Shown here in pieces: positions 6,536-13,280 of a stretch of 13,280 nucleotides of DNA. Made by a program: the position numbers and the translations under genes. This stretch comes from an uncultured Burkholderiales bacterium. GTDB taxonomy: Bacteria; Pseudomonadota; Gammaproteobacteria; Burkholderiales; Burkholderiaceae_C. The stretch lies in NCBI GenBank assembly GCA_903887655.1, contig CAISQQ010000151.1, positions 1-13,280 of the forward strand. The letters run 5' to 3'. Under the pieces are notes generated by a model. The model was given only the letters and a program-made list of their open reading frames with translations. It ran no database searches and was not told where the DNA came from. Positions within the stretch are counted from its first letter, which is position 1. Each line of letters starts with the position of its first letter.

Positions 6536-6570
6536 CAAGCGGTGGAGCGACCGCTTGGGGTATGAACCCC
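6536..6570. terminator. Double hairpin between the converging bactofilin and zinc-ribbon genes
   Basis: CAAGCGGT (6536-6543) pairs perfectly with ACCGCTTG (6550-6557) around a six-base loop. GGGG (6557-6560) and CCCC (6567-6570) can form a second small stem. It sits between two convergent genes, where a shared terminator is expected. No T-run follows on either strand, so intrinsic termination is not proven. Confidence 0.4.
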
Positions 6571-6597
6571 TCTTGCGCCTAGGCAGGCAAGTTGAGT

Positions 6598-6876
6598 TTA
6601 GATCTCTGCACTCTTGTCTTGAACGATGGCTTTTGAAGTGGCAGTTGGTGCAATGGACTCGGGAACTGGCTTCGGGGGGGAGCAGTCAAAACAAACAAAG
6701 GTGGTACTGCCCAAGAGCCGTTTGAACGAGCCATTGCTGCGGGACTTGTGGACGCCGCACTTGATGCAGCTCATGGTGTCACCCGTTCTGCCCTCTGTTC
6801 CAAAAGGGGAACCGCCGGCTTTGGATTTGTAGCGCAGCCCGTCATTTGAAATTTTGGTTTTATCGTCGCGTGGCAT
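6598..6876 (-). CDS. Small zinc-ribbon-like hypothetical protein
   Basis: A 92-residue protein with two CxxC pairs, C37-C40 (MSCIKC) and C62-C65 (FVCFDC), separated by 21 residues with several basic positions. This is the layout of a single zinc-ribbon knuckle. The N-terminal third is polar (ISNDGLRYKSKAGG) and the C-terminal 25 residues are proline-rich and probably unstructured. ATG 6876 has no strong ribosome binding site. Similar short CxxC proteins occur in Burkholderiales without known function; nucleic-acid or protein binding is only inferred from the fold. It converges with the bactofilin gene. Confidence 0.65.
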   Translation of the reverse strand: MPRDDKTKISNDGLRYKSKAGGSPFGTEGRTGDTMSCIKCGVHKSRSNGSFKRLLGSTTFVCFDCSPPKPVPESIAPTATSKAIVQDKSAEI

Positions 6877-6914
6877 AAGTCGTTTCGGTATGTGATTTGA
6901 AGTGAGTCTTTAAC

Positions 6915-6930
6915 AAGCCCTGCAGGGCTT
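6915..6930. promoter_or_regulatory. 16-bp perfect palindrome upstream of the zinc-ribbon gene
   Basis: AAGCCCTGCAGGGCTT is a perfect inverted repeat, 38 bases before the zinc-ribbon start codon. It could be a dimeric regulator site, or a hairpin with a TGCA loop in the mRNA leader. No T-run follows. The rest of 6877-7165 holds no gene that I can see. Confidence 0.4.
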
Positions 6931-7165
6931 AGAGTTGTACCCCCCCATTATCTTAGCTTTTAGCGACCTTTGGACTAGGGTTTGTTCCTTTTAGGGCCTA
7001 TTTTGAAGGGTTTGACCAAAGAAAGCTTAAATGGCGATGAATTTCAGGGGTTTTGATGCCCATTGATGTCCGTTGGTACCCACGGCAGCGACCGACGACT
7101 AGCCCTCAGCGCAAGGTGGGCCGATGCTAGATGAGCGCCAAGGAAGCCTGATGGCGGTTGGGCTT

Positions 7166-7789
7166 TTATGCGCTGGGGCGAAAGAGCTGAAAGAGTTGAT
7201 CTTCACCAATTGTGAAGTAGTCGCCTGGACCGCCACCGCGCACAATGTGCTGGGCTTTGGCGGTTTTATAAACACCATCCACCAGCAAGGAGCGGTGAAT
7301 ATGCACGGCCACCACCTCACCAAACACCATCCAACTCTTGACCGGTTGTCCATCGGCTTTGAGCAACTGGTGAATTTGCGTGCATCGGCACTCAAAGGTC
7401 ACGGGGCTTTCGGCTACACGGGGCACATCGATGAGGGTGGACGGTAAAGGGGTGAGCCCTGCCAGCTCAAATTCATTGACCTCAGGGGCTACGGGCGCGC
7501 AAGTCTGGTTCATCTGCTCAGCCAAGGGTCGAGTGACCAAGTTCCACACAAAGGCTCGTGTTTCTTCAATGTTTCGCAGAGTGTCCTTGTGCCCATTGCT
7601 GCTAAAGCCAATGATGGGGGGGATGTAATTAAAGCCATTGAAAAAACTGTAGGGTGCCAAGTTAATGAGGCCAGTGGCGCCTTTTGAGGATATCCACCCA
7701 ATCGGTCTGGGTCCAACGATGGCGTTAAAGGGATCGTGCGCCAAGCCGTGGCCGTTTTTCGGTTCGTAAGAGTGGATCGAGTCTGGCAT
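7166..7789 (-). CDS. Flavin reductase-like domain protein (FMN-binding split barrel)
   Basis: A 207-residue protein of the flavin reductase-like family (PF01613 type), a cytoplasmic FMN-binding split barrel. Recognisable blocks are GPRPIGWISSKGATGLINLAPYSFFN (residues 26-51), KDTLRNIEETRAFVWNLV (68-85), NEFELAGLTPLPS (105-117) and RVAESPVTFEC (124-134). Family members either reduce free flavin with NAD(P)H for a partner monooxygenase or act as stand-alone flavoproteins; which applies here is unknown, since no flavin-dependent oxygenase is in the window. It is the last gene of the - strand group MFS, Bug receptor, broken lyase, flavin reductase, and starts 18 bases after the pseudogene ends. 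GAAGGT about ten bases upstream is a possible ribosome binding site. Confidence 0.88.
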   Translation of the reverse strand: MPDSIHSYEPKNGHGLAHDPFNAIVGPRPIGWISSKGATGLINLAPYSFFNGFNYIPPIIGFSSNGHKDTLRNIEETRAFVWNLVTRPLAEQMNQTCAPVAPEVNEFELAGLTPLPSTLIDVPRVAESPVTFECRCTQIHQLLKADGQPVKSWMVFGEVVAVHIHRSLLVDGVYKTAKAQHIVRGGGPGDYFTIGEDQLFQLFRPSA

Positions 7790-7807
7790 GGGCTAGGACC
7801 TTCGTTT

Positions 7808-8433
7808 TCAATGGTTTAAAAGTTCATTATAAAGATGAATGTCCTGCCCCCGCTGCTTTGTCAAGCGTGGAGGTCGAATCTGGGGCTCTGCGTCAAAAGT
7901 CAACACGTCGGCCCCAGCTTCTTGGTCAGCTTGGACTCGCTCTATCGCAGCTTCAAAGCCCTCCACCGCTCTTGCATCCGTGCGAGCAATGATCAAGAAG
8001 TCATCATCGCGCCTGGCATCCACTGCGACCTTGATTTTGCCGACCATCTCAGCGCAACTGATCACACCCTTGTCGTTGAAGTGACCGCACTTTTTTGGGG
8101 CTGACCTGATCTTCGAGCTGAATGGCATTGGCTCCTGCTGCTTTTAAAACCTTGACGGTGTGGATGAGGTTCAACGCATTGCCTAATCACGTGTCTGCGT
8201 CCACGATCAAGGGCAACCCCACGGCTTGAGAGATGGCCTGGGTATGTGAGGCGATGTGATTCAAGCTGATAAAGCCCAAGTCAGGCATGGCGTAAAACGT
8301 ATTGGTGAGTCCTGCGCCACTCAGATAAATGGCTTCAAAACCCAAGGAATGAATCACGCGGGCTGCCAAGGCATTGGCTGCGCCAGGCACCATGAGACCA
8401 TTTTTTTTGCAAAAGGGCTTTTAATCGACGACC
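7808..8433 (-). pseudogene. Decayed isocitrate lyase/PEP mutase-family lyase
   Basis: Pieces of a protein of the isocitrate lyase/PEP phosphomutase superfamily (2-methylisocitrate lyase, oxaloacetate decarboxylase and related C-C lyases) lie in order but in broken frames. LKALLQK is separated from NGLMVPGAANALAARVI by one extra A in an A8 run (8401-8408). The next segment ends VDADT and then meets TGA (8189-8187) where the family has DADTGFGN. After the stop the same frame reads LGNALNLIHTVKVLKAAGA and IQLEDQVSPKK, and then an extra A in an A6 run (8091-8096) shifts it. The family signature KKCGHFNDKGVI and IIARTDARAVEGFEAAIER continue in the new frame. Similarity stops near 7900 after EAGADV, so roughly the last 90 residues of a typical member are missing. 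No valid start precedes the first piece. The gene cannot give a working enzyme unless the sequence has errors. Confidence 0.85.
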
Positions 8434-8444
8434 TCAAGGGGTAC

Positions 8445-9425
8445 TTATTCGTCACTCATTCCAGTCAATTTGACGACCGATTGAAGTCGTGCCCGCTCTT
8501 GGGAGACAAATTCTTCAAAAGAGGATTGCGTACCACCGATGGGCTCGATGGCAACGCTTTTGAGCCGCTCAACAATGACGGGGTTTTTCATGGCCGAGTC
8601 GATGGCGCTTGCCATACTTTGGATAATGGCAGGCGGTGTACCCCGAGGTGCGTGCAAACCCGCCCAATGCGCAATTTGAATATCGGTGTAGCCAAGTTCA
8701 AAGGCGGTCGTGACATCGGGCAATTGGCTCAGGCGATGAGTCCACGTGGTGGCCAAGGCCCTGACTTTGCCACTCTTGATATGAGGCATGACCACAATGC
8801 TCGCCTCCGAGGTGGCATCCACTTGCCCACCGATCACCGCGGCCAAGGATTCTGAGCCACTCTTGTAGGGAATCACCCTGAGATTGGCACCCGCTTTGAT
8901 GTTAAGCAGCTCGGCCACAAAGTGGGGCGTACTGCCCGTGCCAGCGGTGGCGAAATTGAGGCCCTTATCGGCTTTGGATTTGGCGATCAAATCTTTGAGT
9001 GAGGTGACAGGCGAGTTGGCCGGGACAATGATCACCGATGGAGCCAGGGCAATCATGGCCACAGGCACCAAGACGGCGTCTTTGTAGGGCATGGATTTTT
9101 TGATCATGCTGTTGGAGATGATGCCCGCTGCACTGATCAGAAAGGTGTATCCATCGGCTGCACTTTTGGCCACAAAGTCCGCGCCAACGGTGGCGCCAGC
9201 ACCAGGCTTGTTGTCGATGATGACGGTTTGGTTGAGTGCTTTGCCAGCGCCTTCAGCCCCTGCTCGTGCAATCAAGTCGTTGGCGCCGCCTGGCGCAAAC
9301 GGCACAATGAAGTGGATGGGCTTGGCGGGCCAACTCGCTTGTGCAAAGGACGTTGGCATGCCAAGACCCATGCCAAGCAAAGCGCTCAGTTGCTGGAGAA
9401 AATGTTTACGCTTGATGTTGTGCAT
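8445..9425 (-). CDS. Bug-family (tripartite tricarboxylate transporter) substrate-binding protein
   Basis: A 326-residue periplasmic receptor of the Bug/TctC family, which binds carboxylates for TctABC-type secondary transporters. The export signal is MHNIKRKHFLQQLSALLG and onward, with cleavage near SFAQA-SW; KRKHFL resembles a twin-arginine motif with RK for RR. The first ligand loop is VPFAPGGAND (41-50, D50), and the second is DNKPGAGATVGADFVAK followed by DGYTFLIS. Start ATG 9425 is chosen over an in-frame TTG at 9440 because GAGGA lies eight bases before it. Its stop is only about 11 bases from the broken lyase, a typical pairing of receptor and catabolic enzyme. No TctA or TctB gene is nearby, and the ligand is unknown. 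Confidence 0.92.
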   Translation of the reverse strand: MHNIKRKHFLQQLSALLGMGLGMPTSFAQASWPAKPIHFIVPFAPGGANDLIARAGAEGAGKALNQTVIIDNKPGAGATVGADFVAKSAADGYTFLISAAGIISNSMIKKSMPYKDAVLVPVAMIALAPSVIIVPANSPVTSLKDLIAKSKADKGLNFATAGTGSTPHFVAELLNIKAGANLRVIPYKSGSESLAAVIGGQVDATSEASIVVMPHIKSGKVRALATTWTHRLSQLPDVTTAFELGYTDIQIAHWAGLHAPRGTPPAIIQSMASAIDSAMKNPVIVERLKSVAIEPIGGTQSSFEEFVSQERARLQSVVKLTGMSDE

Positions 9426-9515
9426 GATTGAGTTCCTCAAATAAGATCATTAATCCATCGCTCGAATCGTCACACTCTAACATGTTCGTGGGTCCATCAA
9501 CGGTATCCCAAATTG

Positions 9516-9537
9516 CTGTCACCGAGTGTCGTGACAG
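9516..9537. other. Inverted repeat upstream of the - strand Bug gene
   Basis: CTGTCAC (9516-9522) and GTGACAG (9531-9537) form a perfect 7-bp inverted repeat with an 8-base spacer, about 90 bases before the Bug start in the 249-bp gap after the MFS gene. It could be an operator or an mRNA hairpin; no T-run follows. Nothing else is clear in this gap. Confidence 0.3.
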
Positions 9538-9674
9538 GGGTGATTCAATCTTAAGAGCGAGCATTACCCGGCAGCGTCGACCCCAGCTACGGCTAAGACC
9601 GCGACTTAGGCTCATCAGCGCTGTCAAGTTGTCCTTTGGGGCACTTCAAGACAAGAAGGCAAGCCTTGGGCCAG

Positions 9675-10907
9675 TCATGTCTTGGCTGCTGTCAACAGGG
9701 TTGGCGCACGCGTCCACGTGAGCGCAAAGATGCATTGCACCATGCCGACAATAAAACCAACGGATACGCCCACTTGAATGGCCAGGTTGTAGTTGCCCAG
9801 TGCGTCGTAGATCAGCCCGCCGCCCAAGGCGCCGATAAAGCTGCCCAATTGGTGGCTCATGAATGCGATGCCGCTGAGCATGGCTTGCCAGCGAATGCCA
9901 AATGCTTCACTGATCCAGCCCGTCACCAAGGGTGCAACCCCCAGCCACAAAAAGCCAATGTAGGCTGCAAAAACCAAGGTGGTCGCGGGGGTTGGATCTG
10001 CGTAAAAATAAAAACCAATCCCAATCGAGCGCAGCACGTAGATCAAGCCCAGCACGAACAATTTGTTGCTGCGCCCGCCCAGCCATCCAAAAAACAAACT
10101 CCCAAGCGCATTGAATCCTCCAATGGTGCCCAGTGCTTGCGCGCTCAGCATGGGGTCCAGGCCACAGATCTCAAGATAGGTGGGCAGGTGCGTTGTCAAG
10201 AAGACGAGCTGCATGCCGCAGACCAAGTAAGCGATGGTCATCACCAAATAGGGCGGATACCGCAGTGCATGCAGTGCGACAAAACTCGCGCTGTTGTCGT
10301 CAAATCCAGGTGTGTGGGTGATGGGCAACTGGTCTACTTTGGCGGCAAACCAAGCGGCAACCACCATGCACACTCCCAGCACCACAAAACCCATCACCCC
10401 CATGCGCCAGCCTTCATGCTGCGACAAAGTCTGTCCAATCGGGGCAGCAATGAGTGCGCCAATCGAGCCTGCTGCCGACACCACCCCCAAGATCGTGCTG
10501 CGCATACTCGGTGATACACACCGAGTCGCGACAGCCATGGCCATGGCTGAGCCCGTGCAGGCCAAGGACAGTCCAATCAAAACCCCAGCGCCCATCAAGA
10601 CCATGAGAAAGTTGTGTGCCAACGCGAGCAGCACGAGTCCGCCAACGTAAAGCACGGAGCCTGTGAGTAAAAGGTGGCGGTAGCCATTCTTACCAGCCCA
10701 AGCGCCCACCCAGGGTTGTAAAAATCCCCAACTGAGGTTTTGAACGGCAATGGCCATGGTGAACTCAGACACGGAAATGCCGGTCTCTTTGGTCAGTGGC
10801 AGCAAAAAAACCCCCAGGCTTTGTCGCATCCCCATACTGAGGGTCAGCATCAATGACGCGCCGATCAAAATGGGCAGGTTGGCTTTGATCAATTTATCGA
10901 GGGTCAT
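9675..10907 (-). CDS. Major facilitator superfamily transporter
   Basis: A 410-residue inner-membrane secondary transporter with about 12 hydrophobic segments in two halves, separated by a polar centre near residues 210-225. Segment 1 leads into SMGMRQSLGVFLLPLTKETG, and segment 2 into the loop WVGAWAGKNGYRHLL, where MFS motif A sits without its usual acidic residue. Similar sequences are annotated as MFS carriers of organic or monocarboxylic acids, but the substrate cannot be told. It is the first gene of the - strand group with a Bug receptor, a broken lyase and a flavin reductase, and is divergent from a second Bug gene. The ribosome binding site before ATG 10907 is weak. Confidence 0.9.
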   Translation of the reverse strand: MTLDKLIKANLPILIGASLMLTLSMGMRQSLGVFLLPLTKETGISVSEFTMAIAVQNLSWGFLQPWVGAWAGKNGYRHLLLTGSVLYVGGLVLLALAHNFLMVLMGAGVLIGLSLACTGSAMAMAVATRCVSPSMRSTILGVVSAAGSIGALIAAPIGQTLSQHEGWRMGVMGFVVLGVCMVVAAWFAAKVDQLPITHTPGFDDNSASFVALHALRYPPYLVMTIAYLVCGMQLVFLTTHLPTYLEICGLDPMLSAQALGTIGGFNALGSLFFGWLGGRSNKLFVLGLIYVLRSIGIGFYFYADPTPATTLVFAAYIGFLWLGVAPLVTGWISEAFGIRWQAMLSGIAFMSHQLGSFIGALGGGLIYDALGNYNLAIQVGVSVGFIVGMVQCIFALTWTRAPTLLTAAKT

Positions 10908-11164
10908 TTTGCGATTCTAAAGAGTCCTGTCTACCTTCGCATCGGTGTTGTCCATGACCCACTGAGCCGAGTTGAGATTTGCTCTGCCAAGGCGCGCTGG
11001 TGTGGGTGCGAATGGAAGTACCTTTTAAGTCTCCTGCCTTGGATGAGCGAAAGACCAGCAGACACCGATAAAAACAAGCGTAAACCCTAGCGCTTTCAGC
11101 GACGGTTTGCATTAACCTCAAATCATGAATGCGTGATCTATTTCTATCGATGGGGGAGTGTTTT
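10908..11164. promoter_or_regulatory. Divergent promoter region between MFS and Bug genes
   Basis: These 257 bases separate divergent genes and so must hold both promoters. I find no clear -35/-10 pair. Short inverted repeats are present, such as GGTT-TGCATT-AACC near 11104-11117. No regulator gene adjoins. The near end for the + strand gene holds a good ribosome binding site, GGGGGAG at 11152-11158, which fixes ATG 11165 as its start. Confidence 0.4.
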
Positions 11165-12145
11165 ATGTTGAATCAAGTCGTTGTGGGCGGGCGTTTGATG
11201 GGGTGCATACTCGCCTTGGTCTGCCTACCGCTGTCCTACGCGCAAGATAAATACCCCAACCGAGCCGTCACCTTTTTGGTGCCTCAGGCTGCAGGGGGTG
11301 CCAATGACGCCATAGCCCGAGTGATTGCACAAAAGCTCACCGAGGCCAGCGGTCAAACCTTTTTGGTCGACAACCACCCTGGTGCGGGGGGCAATGTGGG
11401 GACGGCTTTGGTGGCCAAGGCCAAGCCCGACGGGTACACCATCTTGGTGACCGCTGACAGCGCGCAAGTCATCAACCCAGCCTTGTATCAAAAAACGGGA
11501 TTTGATCCGATCAAAGATTTTGATGCCGTCACACCTTTGGCCAAGGCGGGTTATGTGGTGGTGGCCAACCCAGCATTCGCGCCCAACAATGTGGCCGAGT
11601 TGATCGCTTACACCAAAGCCCGCCCCGGAGAGGTGGCCTATGCATCGGCAGGCAACGGCACGATGAATCATTTGATCGGTGAGATGCTGCAAAAAGCCGC
11701 AGACATCAAACTCCAACACATCCCTTACAAGGGTGCTGCCGGTGCTGCCACCGATGTGGTGAGTGGGCAAGTCCCCTTGTCGGTGCAAAGCACACCATCG
11801 TCACTCGCTTTTATCCGGTCTGGCAAGTTAAAGGTCATTGGTGTGGTCAATGAGAAAAGGCTCGCCGCCTTGCCCGATGCACCCACCATTGGCGAGACGA
11901 TCAAGGGCTTTGGCGCCACCCCTTGGTACGCGATGTTTGCCCCAGCAGGAACACCCAAGCCGATTGCCTCTTGGCTACAAGTGGAGGTCAATAAAGTGCT
12001 CGATGACCGCGATGCCATCGCCAAACTGGCGACCTTGGGCTGTGAGCCCTACAAAGGAAACCAAGAGTCGCTCAACCAATTGGTGCAGTTCGATTTGGTG
12101 CGGTGGGCCAAAATTGTGAAAGATTCTGGCGCCAAAATCGATTGA
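11165..12145 (+). CDS. Bug-family (tripartite tricarboxylate transporter) substrate-binding protein
   Basis: A 326-residue periplasmic solute receptor of the Bug/TctC family. A Sec-type signal peptide (MLNQVVVGGRLMGCILALVC and onward) ends at SYA-QD near residue 26. The first ligand loop is VPQAAGGANDAIAR (39-52), with Q where most members have F and the usual aspartate D49. The second is DNHPGAGGNVGTALVAKAKP, followed by DGYTILVT. HIPYKGAAGAATDVVSGQV is the typical central block. ATG 11165 is preferred to an in-frame ATG at 11129 because a GGGGGAG site lies six bases before it and the signal peptide then has normal length. It is divergent from the MFS gene and converges with a third receptor, with 35 bases between stops. 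Confidence 0.92.
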   Translation: MLNQVVVGGRLMGCILALVCLPLSYAQDKYPNRAVTFLVPQAAGGANDAIARVIAQKLTEASGQTFLVDNHPGAGGNVGTALVAKAKPDGYTILVTADSAQVINPALYQKTGFDPIKDFDAVTPLAKAGYVVVANPAFAPNNVAELIAYTKARPGEVAYASAGNGTMNHLIGEMLQKAADIKLQHIPYKGAAGAATDVVSGQVPLSVQSTPSSLAFIRSGKLKVIGVVNEKRLAALPDAPTIGETIKGFGATPWYAMFAPAGTPKPIASWLQVEVNKVLDDRDAIAKLATLGCEPYKGNQESLNQLVQFDLVRWAKIVKDSGAKID

Positions 12146-12155
12146 AGCGTTTGGG

Positions 12156-12165
12156 CGCTCGAGCG
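12156..12165. other. Short palindrome between converging Bug genes
   Basis: CGCTCGAGCG is a perfect 10-bp inverted repeat in the 35-base gap between two convergent stop codons. A shared terminator would be expected here, but no T-run is present. Confidence 0.25.
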
Positions 12166-12180
12166 GTTGGAGCAGCTTGA

Positions 12181-13170
12181 CTATTCGGCTTTGAGCCCGA
12201 CGTCTTGAACCAAGCGGGTCATGAGCACCTTGTCGGCCAAAAAGACTTTTTCGAATTCATCTGCACTCTCGTGCGAAGGCTCGATGCCTTGGGTGAGGAG
12301 GCGTTGACGGACCACGTCTTGAGAGATGGCTTGATTGAGGGCCGTATTGAGGCGTTGAACCGTCGCTTTGGGCGTGCCACTGGGGGCCAAAAACCCAAAC
12401 CACGATTCAAAATAGAAATCTTTGAGTCCTGACTCGTCAATGGTTGGAATTTGGGGGTATTGGGTGGCGCGGCGTCGAGATGTGATGGCCAGGGCTTTGA
12501 TGCGTGGGTCAGCCATGTAGACCCCAATTCCAGCCGTTGGAATGATCACAGCTTGTGAGCGGCCAGCCAACACGTCATTGGCGGCCTCTTGCGTACCCTT
12601 GTACGGGATGTGCAAGAGCTCAATGCCCGCTTGTCGACAAAAATAAGCCATGGCCAAATGGGTGGAGCTGCCAATGCCGGCCGAGTTGTAGTTCATCTCA
12701 CCCGGGTGCTTTTTAGCATAAGAGACGAAGTCGGCAACGCTTTTGAAGGGCAATTTGGCGTTGATGAGCAAAACGTAGCTTTGGGTTCCAATATTTCCCA
12801 CAGGCACAAAATCTTTGACCGGATCAAAATGGGGTTTGGTTCCCAAAGCCGCTGTCACAAAATGGCTGGATGCAGCCATCAGCAAAGTTTTGCCATCGGG
12901 TTCGGCCTTGGCAACAAAGACCGTCCCAATGGCCCCCCCAGCACCTTGGTGGGACTCAATGATCCAATGCTCTCCAAGGAGTTGGGCCATCTCTTGATAA
13001 ACCGCACGCGCTGGCATCTCACGCGCACCACCGGGCGCAAAGGGCACAATGATGCGACCGATGGTGTTGCCCGCAGACTGCGCCCAAGAGGGGCAAGAAA
13101 ACCCCACGAACGACGAGCCTGTGATAACGGTGACAAAGAAAATGCGTTTGATGTGAGAAAGCGATAGCAT
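12181..13170 (-). CDS. Bug-family substrate-binding protein, divergent ligand loop
   Basis: A 329-residue Bug/TctC-family periplasmic receptor. The signal peptide is MLSLSHIKRIFFVTVITGSS and onward, cleaved near SWA-QS (residue 30). The first ligand loop is VPFAPGGAREMPARAV (42-57): the aspartate that follows PGGxx in the other two receptors is glutamate here (E51). The second loop reads SHQGAGGAIGTVFVAKAEPDG rather than DNxPGAGG. HIPYKGTQEAANDVLAGRSQ is the usual central block. Both ligand loops therefore deviate, which suggests a different ligand class. AGGG five bases before ATG 13170 is a plausible ribosome binding site. It converges with the previous receptor gene; no transporter membrane gene is adjacent. 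Confidence 0.92.
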   Translation of the reverse strand: MLSLSHIKRIFFVTVITGSSFVGFSCPSWAQSAGNTIGRIIVPFAPGGAREMPARAVYQEMAQLLGEHWIIESHQGAGGAIGTVFVAKAEPDGKTLLMAASSHFVTAALGTKPHFDPVKDFVPVGNIGTQSYVLLINAKLPFKSVADFVSYAKKHPGEMNYNSAGIGSSTHLAMAYFCRQAGIELLHIPYKGTQEAANDVLAGRSQAVIIPTAGIGVYMADPRIKALAITSRRRATQYPQIPTIDESGLKDFYFESWFGFLAPSGTPKATVQRLNTALNQAISQDVVRQRLLTQGIEPSHESADEFEKVFLADKVLMTRLVQDVGLKAE

Positions 13171-13204
13171 GGGAGCCCTGAACAGTAAAAAAAATGGAAC
13201 GCAC

Positions 13205-13246
13205 GAGCCAACGGCCTATGACAGGCCATTCGGTACTGAATGGCTC
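13205..13246. other. Nested fold-back upstream of the last Bug gene
   Basis: GAGCCA (13205-13210) pairs with TGGCTC (13241-13246). Inside it, GGCCT/AGGCC (13213-13217 with 13223-13227) and ATTC/GAAT (13228-13231 with 13238-13241) can form two more stems, giving a possible three-way junction (the last stem shares one base with the outer one). It lies 35-76 bases before the - strand start codon. Confidence 0.3.
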
Positions 13247-13280
13247 AATGCTTGAGTGGCTTAGCGGCTCAGCGGCTCAG
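13241..13280. repeat. 8-bp tandem repeat running off the window
   Basis: Five consecutive 8-base units in phase: TGGCTCAA, TGCTTGAG, TGGCTTAG, CGGCTCAG, CGGCTCAG. The last two are identical and the array reaches the window edge, so its true length is unknown. It lies upstream of the third Bug receptor. Confidence 0.6.

Noticed and set aside
7868..7892. A tRNA T-arm-like string (GGTCGAATC)
   Set aside because: No matching acceptor, D or anticodon stems surround it, and it lies in the decayed lyase gene.
8187..8189. The in-frame TGA in the lyase gene as a selenocysteine or readthrough codon
   Set aside because: The family has glycine at this position, no selenocysteine element is visible, and the gene also carries frameshifts and end losses.
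9426..9440. TTG start for the - strand Bug receptor
   Set aside because: The GAGGA ribosome binding site lies within this extension and points to ATG 9425.
9636..10514. A 292-codon open frame on the + strand
   Set aside because: It is antisense to the MFS gene, with low-complexity composition rich in Q, H and A, as expected from a shadow of a membrane protein gene.
11129..11164. Earlier ATG start for the + strand Bug receptor
   Set aside because: It has no ribosome binding site and would add 12 residues ahead of a normal signal peptide; ATG 11165 has GGGGGAG at good spacing.

Overview
This window looks like chromosomal DNA from a betaproteobacterium of the Burkholderiales, most likely a freshwater Comamonadaceae such as a Limnohabitans- or Rhodoferax-like organism. 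The taxonomic call is an inference. It rests on moderate GC content, a pantothenate synthetase carrying the FVNRLQF variant, a DmeF-type metal exporter, and three Bug-family solute receptors, a family strongly expanded in this group. No tRNA, rRNA, CRISPR array, insertion sequence or phage gene is visible.

Left part (1-2603, + strand): the end of a 4,5-dihydroxyphthalate decarboxylase-like gene is followed by two class II aldolase/decarboxylase-family genes and a shikimate dehydrogenase-like gene. Together they look like part of a catabolic operon for an aromatic or cyclic carboxylic acid whose substrate I cannot name. The dehydrogenase has serine where shikimate-specific AroE has its substrate-binding asparagine, so it may be a catabolic paralogue rather than the biosynthetic enzyme.

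Middle part (2604-7165): a housekeeping stretch. panC lies on the - strand behind a possible 25-codon leader peptide and is divergent from dmeF, a Co/Ni exporter with a histidine-rich loop. Downstream on the + strand are a small very basic protein, an apparently coupled exported protein of unknown function, and a stand-alone bactofilin. A small four-cysteine zinc-ribbon-like protein lies on the - strand.

Right part (7166-13280): a transport and catabolism region. On the - strand, in transcription order, are an MFS transporter, a Bug receptor, a decayed isocitrate lyase/PEP mutase-family pseudogene and a flavin reductase-family protein. A second Bug receptor is divergent from the MFS gene, and a third converges on the second. 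No TctA/TctB membrane subunits are present, so the receptors must work with partners elsewhere or act alone. The window ends inside an 8-bp tandem repeat.

The most useful leads are the unassigned catabolic cluster with its altered AroE pocket, the multiply broken lyase gene inside an otherwise intact cluster, and the orphan Bug receptors.
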